Shown here: piece after piece, positions 10,432 to 18,440 of the stretch
How the letters are laid out: each line of letters starts with the position of its first letter
How positions within the stretch are numbered: the stretch's first letter is position 1
Assembly: GCF_900110575.1 (NCBI RefSeq)
Contig: NZ_FOEF01000003.1
Span: 563,689-627,688 of the forward strand
Origin: Amycolatopsis saalfeldensis
GTDB lineage: Bacteria > Actinomycetota > Actinomycetes > Mycobacteriales > Pseudonocardiaceae
Direction of reading: 5' to 3'
DNA: 64,000 nt
Notes under the pieces: generated by a model
The model's database searches: none
What the model was told of the DNA's origin: nothing
The model's input: only the letters and a program-made list of their open reading frames with translations
Translations under genes and position numbers: made by a program

Positions 10432-11382
10432 TCAGTTCACCAGCACGATCTTCCCGCGTGCGTGGCGGCTTTCGCTCAGTTCGTGCGCGGCGGCGGCTTC
10501 GGTCAGCGGGAACGCGGCGGCGACCGGTATCCGCAGCCGTCCCTCGTCGGCGAGCTTCACCGCCAGCGCCAAGGCGTGCACCGCGAGGGGATCCGCGGTG
10601 CCCACGGTCTTGCCGGTTTCGTCGGACGGCGCGCCGTGCGACAGGTGGACGCCGTGGGCCGCCGCGGTGGTGTCGGCGATCGTCACCACTCGCGCGGCGT
10701 CGCCCGCGATGGCGACGAGGTCCGGCAGCGCGCCGCCGGCGCAGTCGAACACCGCGTCCACTCCGGACGGTGCGAGCGCGTGGATCCGTTCGGCCAGGCC
10801 GGTTCCGTAGGTCGTCGGCACCGCGCCGAGGGAACGCAGGAATTCGTGGTTGCGTTCGCCGGCGGTGCCGATGACCGTGGCCCCGCGGGCGGCCGCGAGC
10901 TGGACGGCGACGGTGCCGACGCCGCCGGCCGCACCCTGGATCAGCACGGTGTGCCCGGCGCCGACCGCGAGCCGGTCCAGCACCCGGGTGGCCGACTCGA
11001 CGGCTCCCGCGGCGCCGCCGGATTCCTCCCAGCCCCACGCCGACGGTTTGGCGGCCCAGGCGGCCAGGACGTCGAAGTCGGCGTTGGCGCCGCGCGCGGC
11101 CATCGTGGTCCAGCCGAACACCTCGTCTCCCATGGCCACGCCGGTGACGCCTTCGCCGATCTCGTCCACGACCCCCGCGGCGTCGAACCCGGTCCGGTAG
11201 GGGAACTCCGGCGTCACCGCGGCGCGCATCTCCCCGGAGCGGATGCGGACCTCCCCGGCCGAGAGCCCGGAGGCCCGCACGGCGATGCGGATTTGACCCG
11301 CTCCGGCGTGCGGCTCCGGCACTTCGGCGACGCGCACCACGTCGGCGGCCGGGCCGTAATCGGTGAACTCGATTGCTCTCAT
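10432..11382 (-). CDS. NADP-dependent quinone/zinc-less alcohol dehydrogenase-like oxidoreductase (MDR)
   Basis: A 316-residue medium-chain reductase. The N-terminal GroES-like domain starts MRAIEFTDYGPAADVVRV. The Rossmann domain has GAAGGVGTVAVQLAAARGA, the variant seen in quinone oxidoreductases. No structural zinc cysteine cluster is visible, again as in quinone oxidoreductases. It is divergent from a TetR gene starting ~50 bp away, which probably regulates it in response to an electrophile or quinone. Confidence 0.85.
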   Translation of the reverse strand: MRAIEFTDYGPAADVVRVAEVPEPHAGAGQIRIAVRASGLSAGEVRIRSGEMRAAVTPEFPYRTGFDAAGVVDEIGEGVTGVAMGDEVFGWTTMAARGANADFDVLAAWAAKPSAWGWEESGGAAGAVESATRVLDRLAVGAGHTVLIQGAAGGVGTVAVQLAAARGATVIGTAGERNHEFLRSLGAVPTTYGTGLAERIHALAPSGVDAVFDCAGGALPDLVAIAGDAARVVTIADTTAAAHGVHLSHGAPSDETGKTVGTADPLAVHALALAVKLADEGRLRIPVAAAFPLTEAAAAHELSESRHARGKIVLVN

Positions 11383-11431
11383 GAATCGAACGTAACCGGG
11401 GCACCCCGCCCGGTTGGCTAAAGTGAGAGTG

Positions 11432-12055
11432 GTGACGGCTCAAGTGGGAACGCAGCTCCGCTCGGACGCCCGTGACAACCGCGGGCGCATCCTCGCGGCC
11501 GCTCGCGCCGCCTTCGCCGCGGAGGGCTTCACGGTGCCGATCCGCGAGATCGCCCGGCGTGCCGGGGTCGGCGTCGCGACCGTCTACCGGCACTTCGAGA
11601 CCAAGGAAGCACTGCTGGCCCAAGCCTTCGCCGAGGAGCTGACGCCGTGCTCGGCGATCGTCGAGGAGGGGCTGGCCGCGGCCGACCCGTGGCGCGGGTT
11701 CGGCCTGGTGATCGAGCGGCTGATGGAGGTCCGTGCCCTCGACCGGGGCCTCGCCCGCGTGTTCACGGCGCGGTTCCCGGACCCGGCCGAATTCGCCGAA
11801 GACCGCGACCGGACGCTGCGCCTGCTGCTCGAACTGGTGCGGCGCGCCAAGGAAACCGGTGCCCTGCGCGCGGATTTCGTGCTGGAGGACATCAGCCTGG
11901 CGCTGATGGCGAACGAGGGCATCCGCGCCGCCTCGCCCGGGGCCAGAGTGGCCGCCTCACGCCGGTTCGCCGCGCTGATGCTCCAGTCTTTCCAGGCGGA
12001 GCCGGTCGCGGCCGAGCTGCCACCGGCGGTCCGGCTGCCGGTCTCGCGGCGCTGA
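11432..12055 (+). CDS. TetR/AcrR family regulator
   Basis: A repressor of about 207 residues. In-frame starts exist at TTG 11414, GTG 11423, GTG 11429 and GTG 11432, none with a strong ribosome site. I favour 11432, giving TAQVGTQLRSDARDNR. The helix-turn-helix is VPIREIARRAGVGVATVYRH after RGRILAAARAAFAAEGF, typical of TetR. The C-terminal part matches the SBP-domain-like TetR class linked to oxidoreductases. Its divergent partner is the MDR reductase, its likely target. Confidence 0.85.
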   Translation: MTAQVGTQLRSDARDNRGRILAAARAAFAAEGFTVPIREIARRAGVGVATVYRHFETKEALLAQAFAEELTPCSAIVEEGLAAADPWRGFGLVIERLMEVRALDRGLARVFTARFPDPAEFAEDRDRTLRLLLELVRRAKETGALRADFVLEDISLALMANEGIRAASPGARVAASRRFAALMLQSFQAEPVAAELPPAVRLPVSRR

Positions 12056-12062
12056 CCCCGGC

Positions 12063-12081
12063 GCCCGGCTCCATGCCGGGC
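12063..12081. terminator. Short GC hairpin between convergent genes
   Basis: GCCCGG (12063-12068) and CCGGGC (12076-12081) can pair across a 7-base loop in the 48-bp gap between the convergent TetR and IclR genes. There is no U tract, so it is only a weak terminator candidate. Confidence 0.3.
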
Positions 12082-12103
12082 AACGGGCGGAGGCGGGCAG
12101 CCC

Positions 12104-12808
12104 CTACTTCAGCAGCGCGCCCAGCCGGTGGGCCGCGGCGACGACCAGCCGGCCCAGCCGGTCCGGGTCGGGGGCTTCGAACAGGGAGAGCCCGATGCTG
12201 GTTTCGGCGGCGTCCCGGCCGGTCGGGACCACCGCGGAAATCCCGGTGATGCCCGGCGCTATCTCCCCGGTCGACACGGCGTAACCCCGTTCGCGGGCCC
12301 GGGCCACCTCTTCGCGCTCGCCCGCCACCGCGGGGCGCGCGGCGAGCATGGCCAGCCCGGCGGAGCCGCGGCCGATCGGGTCCAGCTGCCCGGAGCGGAA
12401 CGCCACGTGCATCCGGGCTTGCCGCGGCTCGACGATCATCAGCATCCGGACCTGCTCCGCGTTTTCGCGCACGACCAGGTGCGCCGACGCCTCGGCCGCG
12501 TCCGTCAGCTCCTCCAGTACCGGCCGGGCGAGGGTCCGCAGATCCTGCTCGACGGGCTCGGCCAGCCGCACCAGCCCGGTGCCCAGCGAGATCCGCTTGA
12601 ACCGGTCCCGGCGGCAGAGGTGGTGCGCTTCGAGCGTGCGGACCAGCCGGTGCGCGACCGTGCGGTGCACCCCGATGCCCTCGGCGATCTCGGTCAGCGA
12701 CAGCCCCTGCGGGTGCGTGACCAGCAGCTCCAGCACCTGCAGCCCGTGGTGCAGCGTTTTGGACGTGCCCGACGCGCCCGGCGGCCCGCTCGGATCCGGA
12801 ATGGACAC
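12104..12808 (-). CDS. IclR family regulator
   Basis: A 234-residue one-component regulator. GTG 12808 is chosen because AAGGGAG precedes it; an ATG at 12883 would run back over the operator palindrome. The winged helix-turn-helix occupies about residues 20-80 (LQVLELLVTHPQGLSLTEIA, then GIGVHRTVAHRLVRTLEAH). The C-terminal effector domain ends SLFEAPDPDRLGRLVVAAAHR. It is divergent from the SnoaL-SDR-flavoprotein-MFS operon and probably senses that pathway's substrate. Confidence 0.9.
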   Translation of the reverse strand: MSIPDPSGPPGASGTSKTLHHGLQVLELLVTHPQGLSLTEIAEGIGVHRTVAHRLVRTLEAHHLCRRDRFKRISLGTGLVRLAEPVEQDLRTLARPVLEELTDAAEASAHLVVRENAEQVRMLMIVEPRQARMHVAFRSGQLDPIGRGSAGLAMLAARPAVAGEREEVARARERGYAVSTGEIAPGITGISAVVPTGRDAAETSIGLSLFEAPDPDRLGRLVVAAAHRLGALLK

Positions 12809-12853
12809 ACGACTCCCTTGACTACCGCCGATGGTGCGACCTACTGTCTTCTC

Positions 12854-12878
12854 ATATTCGCACACTGCGTGCGAATAT
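12854..12878. promoter_or_regulatory. Perfect 10-bp-arm palindrome, IclR operator
   Basis: ATATTCGCAC (12854-12863) and GTGCGAATAT (12869-12878) are perfect inverted arms around ACTGC. The site lies midway between the divergent IclR gene (12808) and the catabolic operon (12915). Its AT ends provide TATA-like sequence (TATAGC at 12876-12881) that could be the -10 of the rightward promoter. It is the best operator in this part of the window. Confidence 0.75.
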
Positions 12879-12914
12879 AGCACGTTTAACGGTGACGGGG
12901 CAATGGAGGTTCCG

Positions 12915-13328
12915 ATGACAGAGGGAGTCCCGGCCGAGGACGTGCTCGCGGTGCATCAGCTCTACGGCCGCCAGAGCCACGCCATCGACTCGGGCCGCGC
13001 GCACGAGTGGGCCGCGACCTTCACCCCGGACGGCGAGTTCGTCTCGCCCAGCTACCCGGCGCCCTCGGCCGGTACGGCCGAGCTGGTCGCGTTCGCCGAG
13101 CGGTTCCACGCCGGCTGCCTCGCCTCGGGCGAGACGCTGCGGCACGTGATCAGCACGGTCGACGTCCACCCTGGCGACGCGCCGGACGAGCTGTCCGCCC
13201 ACGCGTACCTGCAGATCATCGGCGGGTCACCGCCGCGGCTGCACCGGCTGACCGTGGTCGCCGACGAACTGCGCCGCACCGCCGACGGCTGGCGGATCCG
13301 GCGTCGCACCGTTCATCGCGACGCCTGA
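12915..13328 (+). CDS. SnoaL-like (NTF2 fold) protein
   Basis: A 137-residue small alpha+beta-barrel protein. ATG 12915 follows TGGAGG at 12904-12909. The pattern VLAVHQLYGRQSHAIDSGRA then WAATFTPDGEFVSP is the usual start of SnoaL_4-type NTF2 proteins, which act as hydratases, isomerases or dehydratases on cyclic substrates. First gene of the IclR-controlled operon, followed after 37 bp by an SDR. Context suggests it acts on a ring-containing intermediate; the reaction is not known. Confidence 0.8.
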   Translation: MTEGVPAEDVLAVHQLYGRQSHAIDSGRAHEWAATFTPDGEFVSPSYPAPSAGTAELVAFAERFHAGCLASGETLRHVISTVDVHPGDAPDELSAHAYLQIIGGSPPRLHRLTVVADELRRTADGWRIRRRTVHRDA

Positions 13329-13365
13329 ACAGCCGTAGTACCAAAGAAAAAAGGAGAACGCAGGC

Positions 13366-14193
13366 ATGACGAGCTATGAGCCCACCGGTTCCGGGCGGGT
13401 GCTGCACCAGCCGGTGACCGCGCGCTACCCGGAGCTGCCGGGCAAGGTCGCGGTGATCACCGGGGCGGCGCGGGGGATGGGCGCCCGATTCGCGGCCGGA
13501 CTCGCGACGCGGGGCGTCGACGTCGTCGCGGGCGACATCAACGGCGAGGCCATGACCGCCACCGCCGAAGAGCTGAACGCGGCCAACGGGTCGCTGGAAG
13601 AGAAGCCCGGCCGGATCGTCGCGTCCACTGTGGACGTCACCAAGCCGGAGGAGCACCTCGCGCTGGCGCGGCGGGCCGTCGACGAGTTCGGCCGGATCGA
13701 CTTCTGGGTCAACAACGCCGGGATCTTCCCGTTCGCGGAGGTCGCGGACATCTCCGCCGAGCAGATCCGCGCGACCCTGTCGGTGAACGTCGAGGGGGTG
13801 CTGTTCGGCGCCCAGGCGGCGGCCGCGCACCTGCGGCCCGGCGGCGCGATCGTGAACATGTCCTCGGTGTCCGCCGTGCGCGTGCGCCGGGGCCGGGGTG
13901 CCTATTGCAGCTCCAAGGCCGCGGTCGCGCACCTGACCGAATCGCTCGCGGTCGAGCTGGGGGACCAGGGAATCCGCGTCAACGCGATCGCCCCCGGCTA
14001 CATCGACACCGAGATGACGCGCTGGATCCAGGACGACGCCCCCGCGCTGGCGAAAGCGCTCGAAGCCGTGCCGCTGCACCGGATCGGCTCGCCCGAGGAG
14101 GTCTTCGGGGTGCTGCTGTTCCTGCTCTCGGACAGCGCGCGGTACGTCACCGGGCACAGCATCGCGGTCGACGGCGGCTCCCGGCATGTCTGA
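13366..14193 (+). CDS. SDR family oxidoreductase
   Basis: A 275-residue classical short-chain dehydrogenase, NAD(P)-dependent, likely oxidising a secondary alcohol. Cofactor motif TGAARGMG at residues 32-39, NNAG at 116-119, catalytic Ser in NMSSVSAV, Tyr180 and Lys184 (YCSSK). It has an N-terminal extension of ~25 residues before the first beta strand. AAAGGAG precedes the ATG. Its end overlaps the next SDR by 8 bp, so the two are translationally coupled. Confidence 0.9.
   Translation: MTSYEPTGSGRVLHQPVTARYPELPGKVAVITGAARGMGARFAAGLATRGVDVVAGDINGEAMTATAEELNAANGSLEEKPGRIVASTVDVTKPEEHLALARRAVDEFGRIDFWVNNAGIFPFAEVADISAEQIRATLSVNVEGVLFGAQAAAAHLRPGGAIVNMSSVSAVRVRRGRGAYCSSKAAVAHLTESLAVELGDQGIRVNAIAPGYIDTEMTRWIQDDAPALAKALEAVPLHRIGSPEEVFGVLLFLLSDSARYVTGHSIAVDGGSRHV
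13623..13635. repeat. Dispersed 13-bp near-palindrome GTCCACTGTGGAC (exemplar copy)
   Basis: GTCCAC-T-GTGGAC is a perfect inverted repeat with a one-base centre, lying inside the SDR gene. Close relatives (11-13 matches) occur at 14794-14806, 15869-15881, 19364-19376, 33392-33404, 33980-33992, 36861-36873, 37062-37074, 43871-43883, 59700-59712, 59930-59942 and 62330-62342. They sit in unrelated genes, on either strand and in more than one reading frame. Confidence 0.55.
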
Positions 14194-14980
14194 GGCCCGC
14201 GAACCGGTGCGTTACCCGGACGTCGTGCTGGTCACCGGCGCGGCGAACGGGATGGGCGCCCACCACGCCCGCGCGCTCGGCGCCCGCGGGGTGCACGTGT
14301 GCGCCGCGGACGTGGCCGACGCGTCCGGGGTCGTCGGGGAGATCGCCGCCGCGGGCGGCTCGGCGTCGGCGCACACGCTCGACGTGACCGACCCCGCGCG
14401 GTGGGCGGCCGTGGTCGAGCAGATCCGGGTGGACCACGGCTCGCTCGGCGGGCTGGTCAACAACGCCGGCATCTCCCGCCGGCTGGAGTTCATGGACACC
14501 ACCGCGGAAGTCTGGGACCGGGTGCTGGCGGTCAACCTGTCCGGCCCGTTCCACGGGATGCGGGCGGCGGCACCGCTGATCCGGGACTCCGGCGGCGGGT
14601 CGATCGTCAACATCTCGTCGATCTCCGGGCAGATCGGCTACTTCTCGCCCGCGTACTCCTCGAGCAAGTGGGGCCTGACCGGACTGTCGAAGTCCGCGGC
14701 GGGAAACCTGGCCCGCTGGGGCATCCGGGTCAACTCGGTGCACCCCGGGCTGGTCGGCACGGCGCTGCTGGCCGGCGCGGACGCGTTCGTCGAGTCCGCT
14801 GTGGACAGTATCCCCGCGGGCCGGGTGGGCACGCCGGACGAGATCACCGACGCGGTGCTCTTCCTGCTCTCGGACCGGTCCACCTACCTGACCGGGAGCG
14901 AGGTCACCGTCGACGGCGGCCTGGTCTCCAACGGTCTCTACCACCGCATCCTCGCGGGCGCCGGAGGTGACCTCGGATGA
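14186..14980 (+). CDS. SDR family oxidoreductase
   Basis: A 264-residue classical short-chain dehydrogenase, second in the operon. Cofactor motif TGAANGMG at residues 17-24, NNAG in the fourth strand, catalytic region NISSISGQIGYFSPAYSSSK with the Tyr and Lys in place. It overlaps the preceding SDR by 8 bp and the following flavoprotein by 4 bp. Two SDRs in one operon suggest successive alcohol oxidations or opposite stereospecificities. Confidence 0.9.
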   Translation: MSEAREPVRYPDVVLVTGAANGMGAHHARALGARGVHVCAADVADASGVVGEIAAAGGSASAHTLDVTDPARWAAVVEQIRVDHGSLGGLVNNAGISRRLEFMDTTAEVWDRVLAVNLSGPFHGMRAAAPLIRDSGGGSIVNISSISGQIGYFSPAYSSSKWGLTGLSKSAAGNLARWGIRVNSVHPGLVGTALLAGADAFVESAVDSIPAGRVGTPDEITDAVLFLLSDRSTYLTGSEVTVDGGLVSNGLYHRILAGAGGDLG

Positions 14981-16404
14981 GCGAGAATCAGGTCGACGTC
15001 GTGGTGATCGGGGGCGGTGGGGCGGGGCTCGCCGCCGCCGTCTCCGCGGCCGAGCAGGGTGCGTCGGTGCTGCTGTTCGAAGCGGAACGGGAGCTGGGCG
15101 GTTCGACGCAGCTGTCCGCGGGCATGCTGACCGCGGCCGGCACCAGCGTGCAGGCCGGGCTCGGCGTCGAGGACAGCGCGGAAAAGTTCTTCCAGCACTA
15201 CCAGGACCTCAACCAGTGGCTGCTGAAACCCGGCCTGGTGCGCGCGTTCTGCGAGCACGCGGGGCCTTCGGTCGAGTGGCTGCTCGGGCTCGGCGTGGAG
15301 ATCCCCGCGAAGGTGTCCCACGACGCGCACACCCCGGGGCTGACCCGGGCGGGCGTGGAAGACGTCTGGCGTGGGCACGTGCCGAAGGACCAGGGTTACG
15401 GGCTGGTCCAGGTGCTCGACCGGGCGCGGCGGCGGCTCGGCGCCGAGGCGGTGCTGAACACCCGGGTCGAACGGCTGCTGGTGGACGGCGGCCGGGTCGC
15501 CGGGGTGGTCGCGGACGGGATCGACGTGCGGGCCGGGGCGGTGGTCGTGACCACCGGCGGGTTCGCCCGGGACCCGGCACTGCGGGCCCGGTACTACCCG
15601 GACGCCGAGGCGGCGGGGGAAGACCTGTTCGTCGTCGCGGCCCCCGGCTCGCGCGGCGACCACTTCGGGTTCGGCGAGCAGGTCGGCGCGTCCATCGCGG
15701 GTGAGGGCTGGGGCCTGCTGCTGCCCACGGCCTACTTCCAGCGGCTGCACCACTGGCAGTCCGGTTTCCCGCCGCCGTCACGGGTCCTGGTCAACGCCCA
15801 TGGCCGCCGTTTCATGGACGAGGACGCGTCGTACGCCGTGTCCAGCGGCATCATCAGCGCCCAGGACGGTCCAGTGTGGACGGTCTTCGACGAGCGCGCG
15901 CGGGCCGGGCTGCCCCCGGGGTACGCGCACTGGGACGCTGCGCACGTCCTCGCCGAAGCCGAGGCCGGACGCACGTTGCGCGCGGACACCGTCGAGGAGC
16001 TGGCCGGGAAGATGGGCGTGCCCGCGGCGGCCTTGCGCGCGACCGTCGACCGCTGGAACACCCAGCTCCCGGCCGGCGGCGAGGACCCGGAGTTCCTGCG
16101 GCACCGCACGTTGGCGGCCAAGGGCGTGACCGGGCCGCCGGAGCCGATCGGGCAGCCGCCGTTCCACGCGGCGCGCACCCTGCCCGCCGAACTGGTCTGC
16201 ACCCACGCGGGCCTGGAGATCAACGCCGGCGCCGCGGTCCTCGACGAGCGGGGGAACCCGGTCCCCGGGCTGTTCGCCGCGGGGGAGGCGGGCGCCGGGG
16301 TGCTCGGCCCGCGGTACGTCGGGGGCGGCAACGCCGTCGCCAACGCCATCACCATGGGCCGGATCGCCGGCCGCGCCGCCGCGGAAAACGCTTCGGGAAC
16401 CTGA
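14977..16404 (+). CDS. FAD-dependent oxidoreductase, 3-ketosteroid dehydrogenase / fumarate reductase-like
   Basis: A 475-residue flavoprotein of the succinate dehydrogenase/fumarate reductase flavoprotein superfamily. The dinucleotide motif GGGGAG is at residues 12-17, followed by LFEAERELGGSTQLSAGM. The C-terminal FAD-contacting block GLFAAGEAGAGVLGPRYVGG is intact. Relatives introduce a carbon-carbon double bond beside a ketone (KstD-type 1,2-desaturation). After two SDRs, a ketone-then-desaturation order is plausible. The 4-bp ATGA overlap with the SDR shows coupling. Alternative: an enoate reductase acting in the other direction. Confidence 0.85.
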   Translation: MSENQVDVVVIGGGGAGLAAAVSAAEQGASVLLFEAERELGGSTQLSAGMLTAAGTSVQAGLGVEDSAEKFFQHYQDLNQWLLKPGLVRAFCEHAGPSVEWLLGLGVEIPAKVSHDAHTPGLTRAGVEDVWRGHVPKDQGYGLVQVLDRARRRLGAEAVLNTRVERLLVDGGRVAGVVADGIDVRAGAVVVTTGGFARDPALRARYYPDAEAAGEDLFVVAAPGSRGDHFGFGEQVGASIAGEGWGLLLPTAYFQRLHHWQSGFPPPSRVLVNAHGRRFMDEDASYAVSSGIISAQDGPVWTVFDERARAGLPPGYAHWDAAHVLAEAEAGRTLRADTVEELAGKMGVPAAALRATVDRWNTQLPAGGEDPEFLRHRTLAAKGVTGPPEPIGQPPFHAARTLPAELVCTHAGLEINAGAAVLDERGNPVPGLFAAGEAGAGVLGPRYVGGGNAVANAITMGRIAGRAAAENASGT

Positions 16405-16445
16405 GCGCCACCCAGAGTTTTCACTCACCGTCGAGGAGAAACCAG

Positions 16446-17771
16446 ATGTCCGTGCACACCGGCCCGGCCCCGGCCGAGAGCGAACTCGGCAGGCGCACCG
16501 TCCGCAAGGTCGCGGTGCGGATCATGCCGATCATCGGCCTGCTCTACGTCTTCAACTACATGGACCGGGCCAACATCGGCTACGCCCAGCTCGGCATGGC
16601 GAAGGAGCTGACCATCACCGCCGCGACCTTCGGCGCCGCGTCCGCGATCTTCTTCCTGGCCTACGTCGTGTTCGAGATCCCCAGCAACATGGTGATGAAG
16701 AAGGTCGGCGCGCGGCTGTGGCTGAGCCGCATCGCGGTCAGCTGGGGCATCGTCACGGTGCTGACCGGGTTCGTCGCGAGCGTGACGCACCTGGTCATCG
16801 CGCGGATCCTGCTCGGCATCGCCGAAGCCGGGCTGTTCCCGGGGCTGCTGCTGTACCTGACCCTGTGGTTCCGCGGCAAGGAGCGCGGCCGCGCCATCGC
16901 CGCGCTCGCACTGGCCCAGCCGATCGCGCTGATCCTCGGCAGCCTCACCGGCGGCTGGATCCTCGACCACGTGCACTGGCTGAACCTGAGCAGCTGGCAG
17001 TGGGTGTTCGTGCTGCAGGGGGTGCCCGCGGTGCTGATCGGGGTCGTCACGTTCTTCTACCTGCCGGACCGGCCCGCCGGCGCGCGGTTCCTCACCGAGG
17101 AGGAGAGCGCCTGGCTGCAGGCCGAAATCGACCAGGAGTACGTGCCGGAGGAGAAGGAGACCTTCCTCGGCCAGCTGCGCGCGATCCGCGACGGCAAGGT
17201 GCTGCACCTGGCGTTCTCGAACCTGTTCATCGCCTGCGGCCTGTACGGGCTGACGTTTTTCCTGCCGCTGATCGTCAAGCAGCTGGACCCGGGCTACGCC
17301 TCGACCAACATCGGCCTGCTGGGCGCGATCCCGTACGTGGTGGGGGCGGTGGGCATGCTGCTGCTGGCCCGCAACTCCGACCGGACGGGCGAGCGCAAGG
17401 GACACGTGATCGTGCTGGTGCTCGTCGCCGCGGTCGGGTTCTTCGGCGCCATCCAGTTCAAGTCCGTGCCGGTGCTGTCGCTGATCAGCCTTTCGCTCGC
17501 GGCGATCGGCGTGCTCGGCTACCTCGCGCCGTACTGGGCGATGGCGTCGAAGGTGCTGTCGAAGGAGCACACCGCGGTCGGGCTGGCGGCGATCAACTCG
17601 ATCGCCGCGCTGGGCGGGTTCTTCGGGCCTTACGCGATCGGGCTGGCCGCGACCGACACCGACGTGACGGTCGGGCTGTACTTCCCGATCGGCTGCCTGG
17701 TGCTGTCGGCGATCATGCTCGCCTTCCTCAAGGTGCCGCGTGAGGCCGGGACCCGCGGCGCGCGAAAGTAA
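16446..17771 (+). CDS. MFS transporter, anion:cation symporter (ACS) family
   Basis: A 441-residue secondary importer with 12 expected helices. The first helix LLYVFNYMDRANIGYAQLGM carries the ACS hallmark NYMDRxNIG. Members take up organic acids such as phthalate, tartrate, hydroxyphenylacetate or allantoate with protons. As last gene of the IclR operon it most likely imports the acid substrate degraded by the SDRs and flavoprotein. A ~40-bp gap with GAGGAG before ATG 16446 keeps it in the operon. Confidence 0.9.
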   Translation: MSVHTGPAPAESELGRRTVRKVAVRIMPIIGLLYVFNYMDRANIGYAQLGMAKELTITAATFGAASAIFFLAYVVFEIPSNMVMKKVGARLWLSRIAVSWGIVTVLTGFVASVTHLVIARILLGIAEAGLFPGLLLYLTLWFRGKERGRAIAALALAQPIALILGSLTGGWILDHVHWLNLSSWQWVFVLQGVPAVLIGVVTFFYLPDRPAGARFLTEEESAWLQAEIDQEYVPEEKETFLGQLRAIRDGKVLHLAFSNLFIACGLYGLTFFLPLIVKQLDPGYASTNIGLLGAIPYVVGAVGMLLLARNSDRTGERKGHVIVLVLVAAVGFFGAIQFKSVPVLSLISLSLAAIGVLGYLAPYWAMASKVLSKEHTAVGLAAINSIAALGGFFGPYAIGLAATDTDVTVGLYFPIGCLVLSAIMLAFLKVPREAGTRGARK

Positions 17772-17819
17772 TTCAGGCTTTGACTTTCTCGCAGGGTCTG
17801 GCCCGGGTTAGGGTTCGGC

Positions 17820-18350
17820 ATGCCCGAGTCACCCGCCGAGCTGGACTTCTGGTCGTTCGTCGCGCTCGCCAACCGGCGGCTGCACGAGGAGTACGGCTTC
17901 CGCCACCAGCTGGCCACCGAGGTGCTGCTCACCCTGAACCGCGCCTCGGACCTGGTCACCTACGACCTGGAGGCGGCCGTGCACCGGCCCCGCGGGCGGT
18001 CCTGGTCGGGCTTCCGGCTGCTGTTCGTGGTGTGGCTGGCCGGGCCGCTCGAGCCCAAGGAGGCGGCCCGGCTGACCGGCATGAGCCGCGCCGCCGTGTC
18101 GAACCTGGGCAAAACGCTCATCGCGGACGGCCTGCTGGACCGGACCCCGGTCGAGCACGACGGGCGCTCGGTGCGGCTTTCGCTGACCGAGGCCGGGCAC
18201 GCCGAGATGGTCGAGGTGTTCCGCGAGCACAACGAGCGCGAGTTCAGCTGGACGAACGCGCTGACCGAAGCCGAGCAGCGCGTGCTGGTGATGCTGCTGG
18301 ACAAGCTGATCACCAGCCGCGCGGAGTTCGACGCCCGCAGCCGGAGCTGA
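17820..18350 (+). CDS. MarR family regulator
   Basis: A 176-residue dimeric winged-helix regulator. The wing-helix region is LEPKEAARLTGMSRAAVSNL followed by LIADGLLDRTPVEHDGRSVR, the MarR consensus. It has a longer N-terminal arm than usual (~60 residues). TAGGGT ends 5 bp before the ATG, so the transcript may be leaderless. It lies just upstream of the homogentisate operon and a palindrome separates them, so it is the likely regulator of tyrosine catabolism here. Confidence 0.88.
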   Translation: MPESPAELDFWSFVALANRRLHEEYGFRHQLATEVLLTLNRASDLVTYDLEAAVHRPRGRSWSGFRLLFVVWLAGPLEPKEAARLTGMSRAAVSNLGKTLIADGLLDRTPVEHDGRSVRLSLTEAGHAEMVEVFREHNEREFSWTNALTEAEQRVLVMLLDKLITSRAEFDARSRS

Positions 18351-18398
18351 CCCCTTCCGGTACCGCCCGCGCGGGGTTAGCCTGGGGTCCGGGTAGTT

Positions 18399-18420
18399 AA
18401 TACTTTGATCAGTTGGTATT
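18399..18420. promoter_or_regulatory. Inverted repeat before hmgA, candidate MarR operator
   Basis: AATAC (18399-18403) and GTATT (18416-18420) are inverted arms 12 bp apart, in an AT-rich island ending 20 bp before the hmgA start. The location fits repression of hmgA by the upstream MarR protein. No exact consensus is known to me. Confidence 0.45.
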
Positions 18421-18440
18421 CACCGAGTGGGAAGGCGGCC

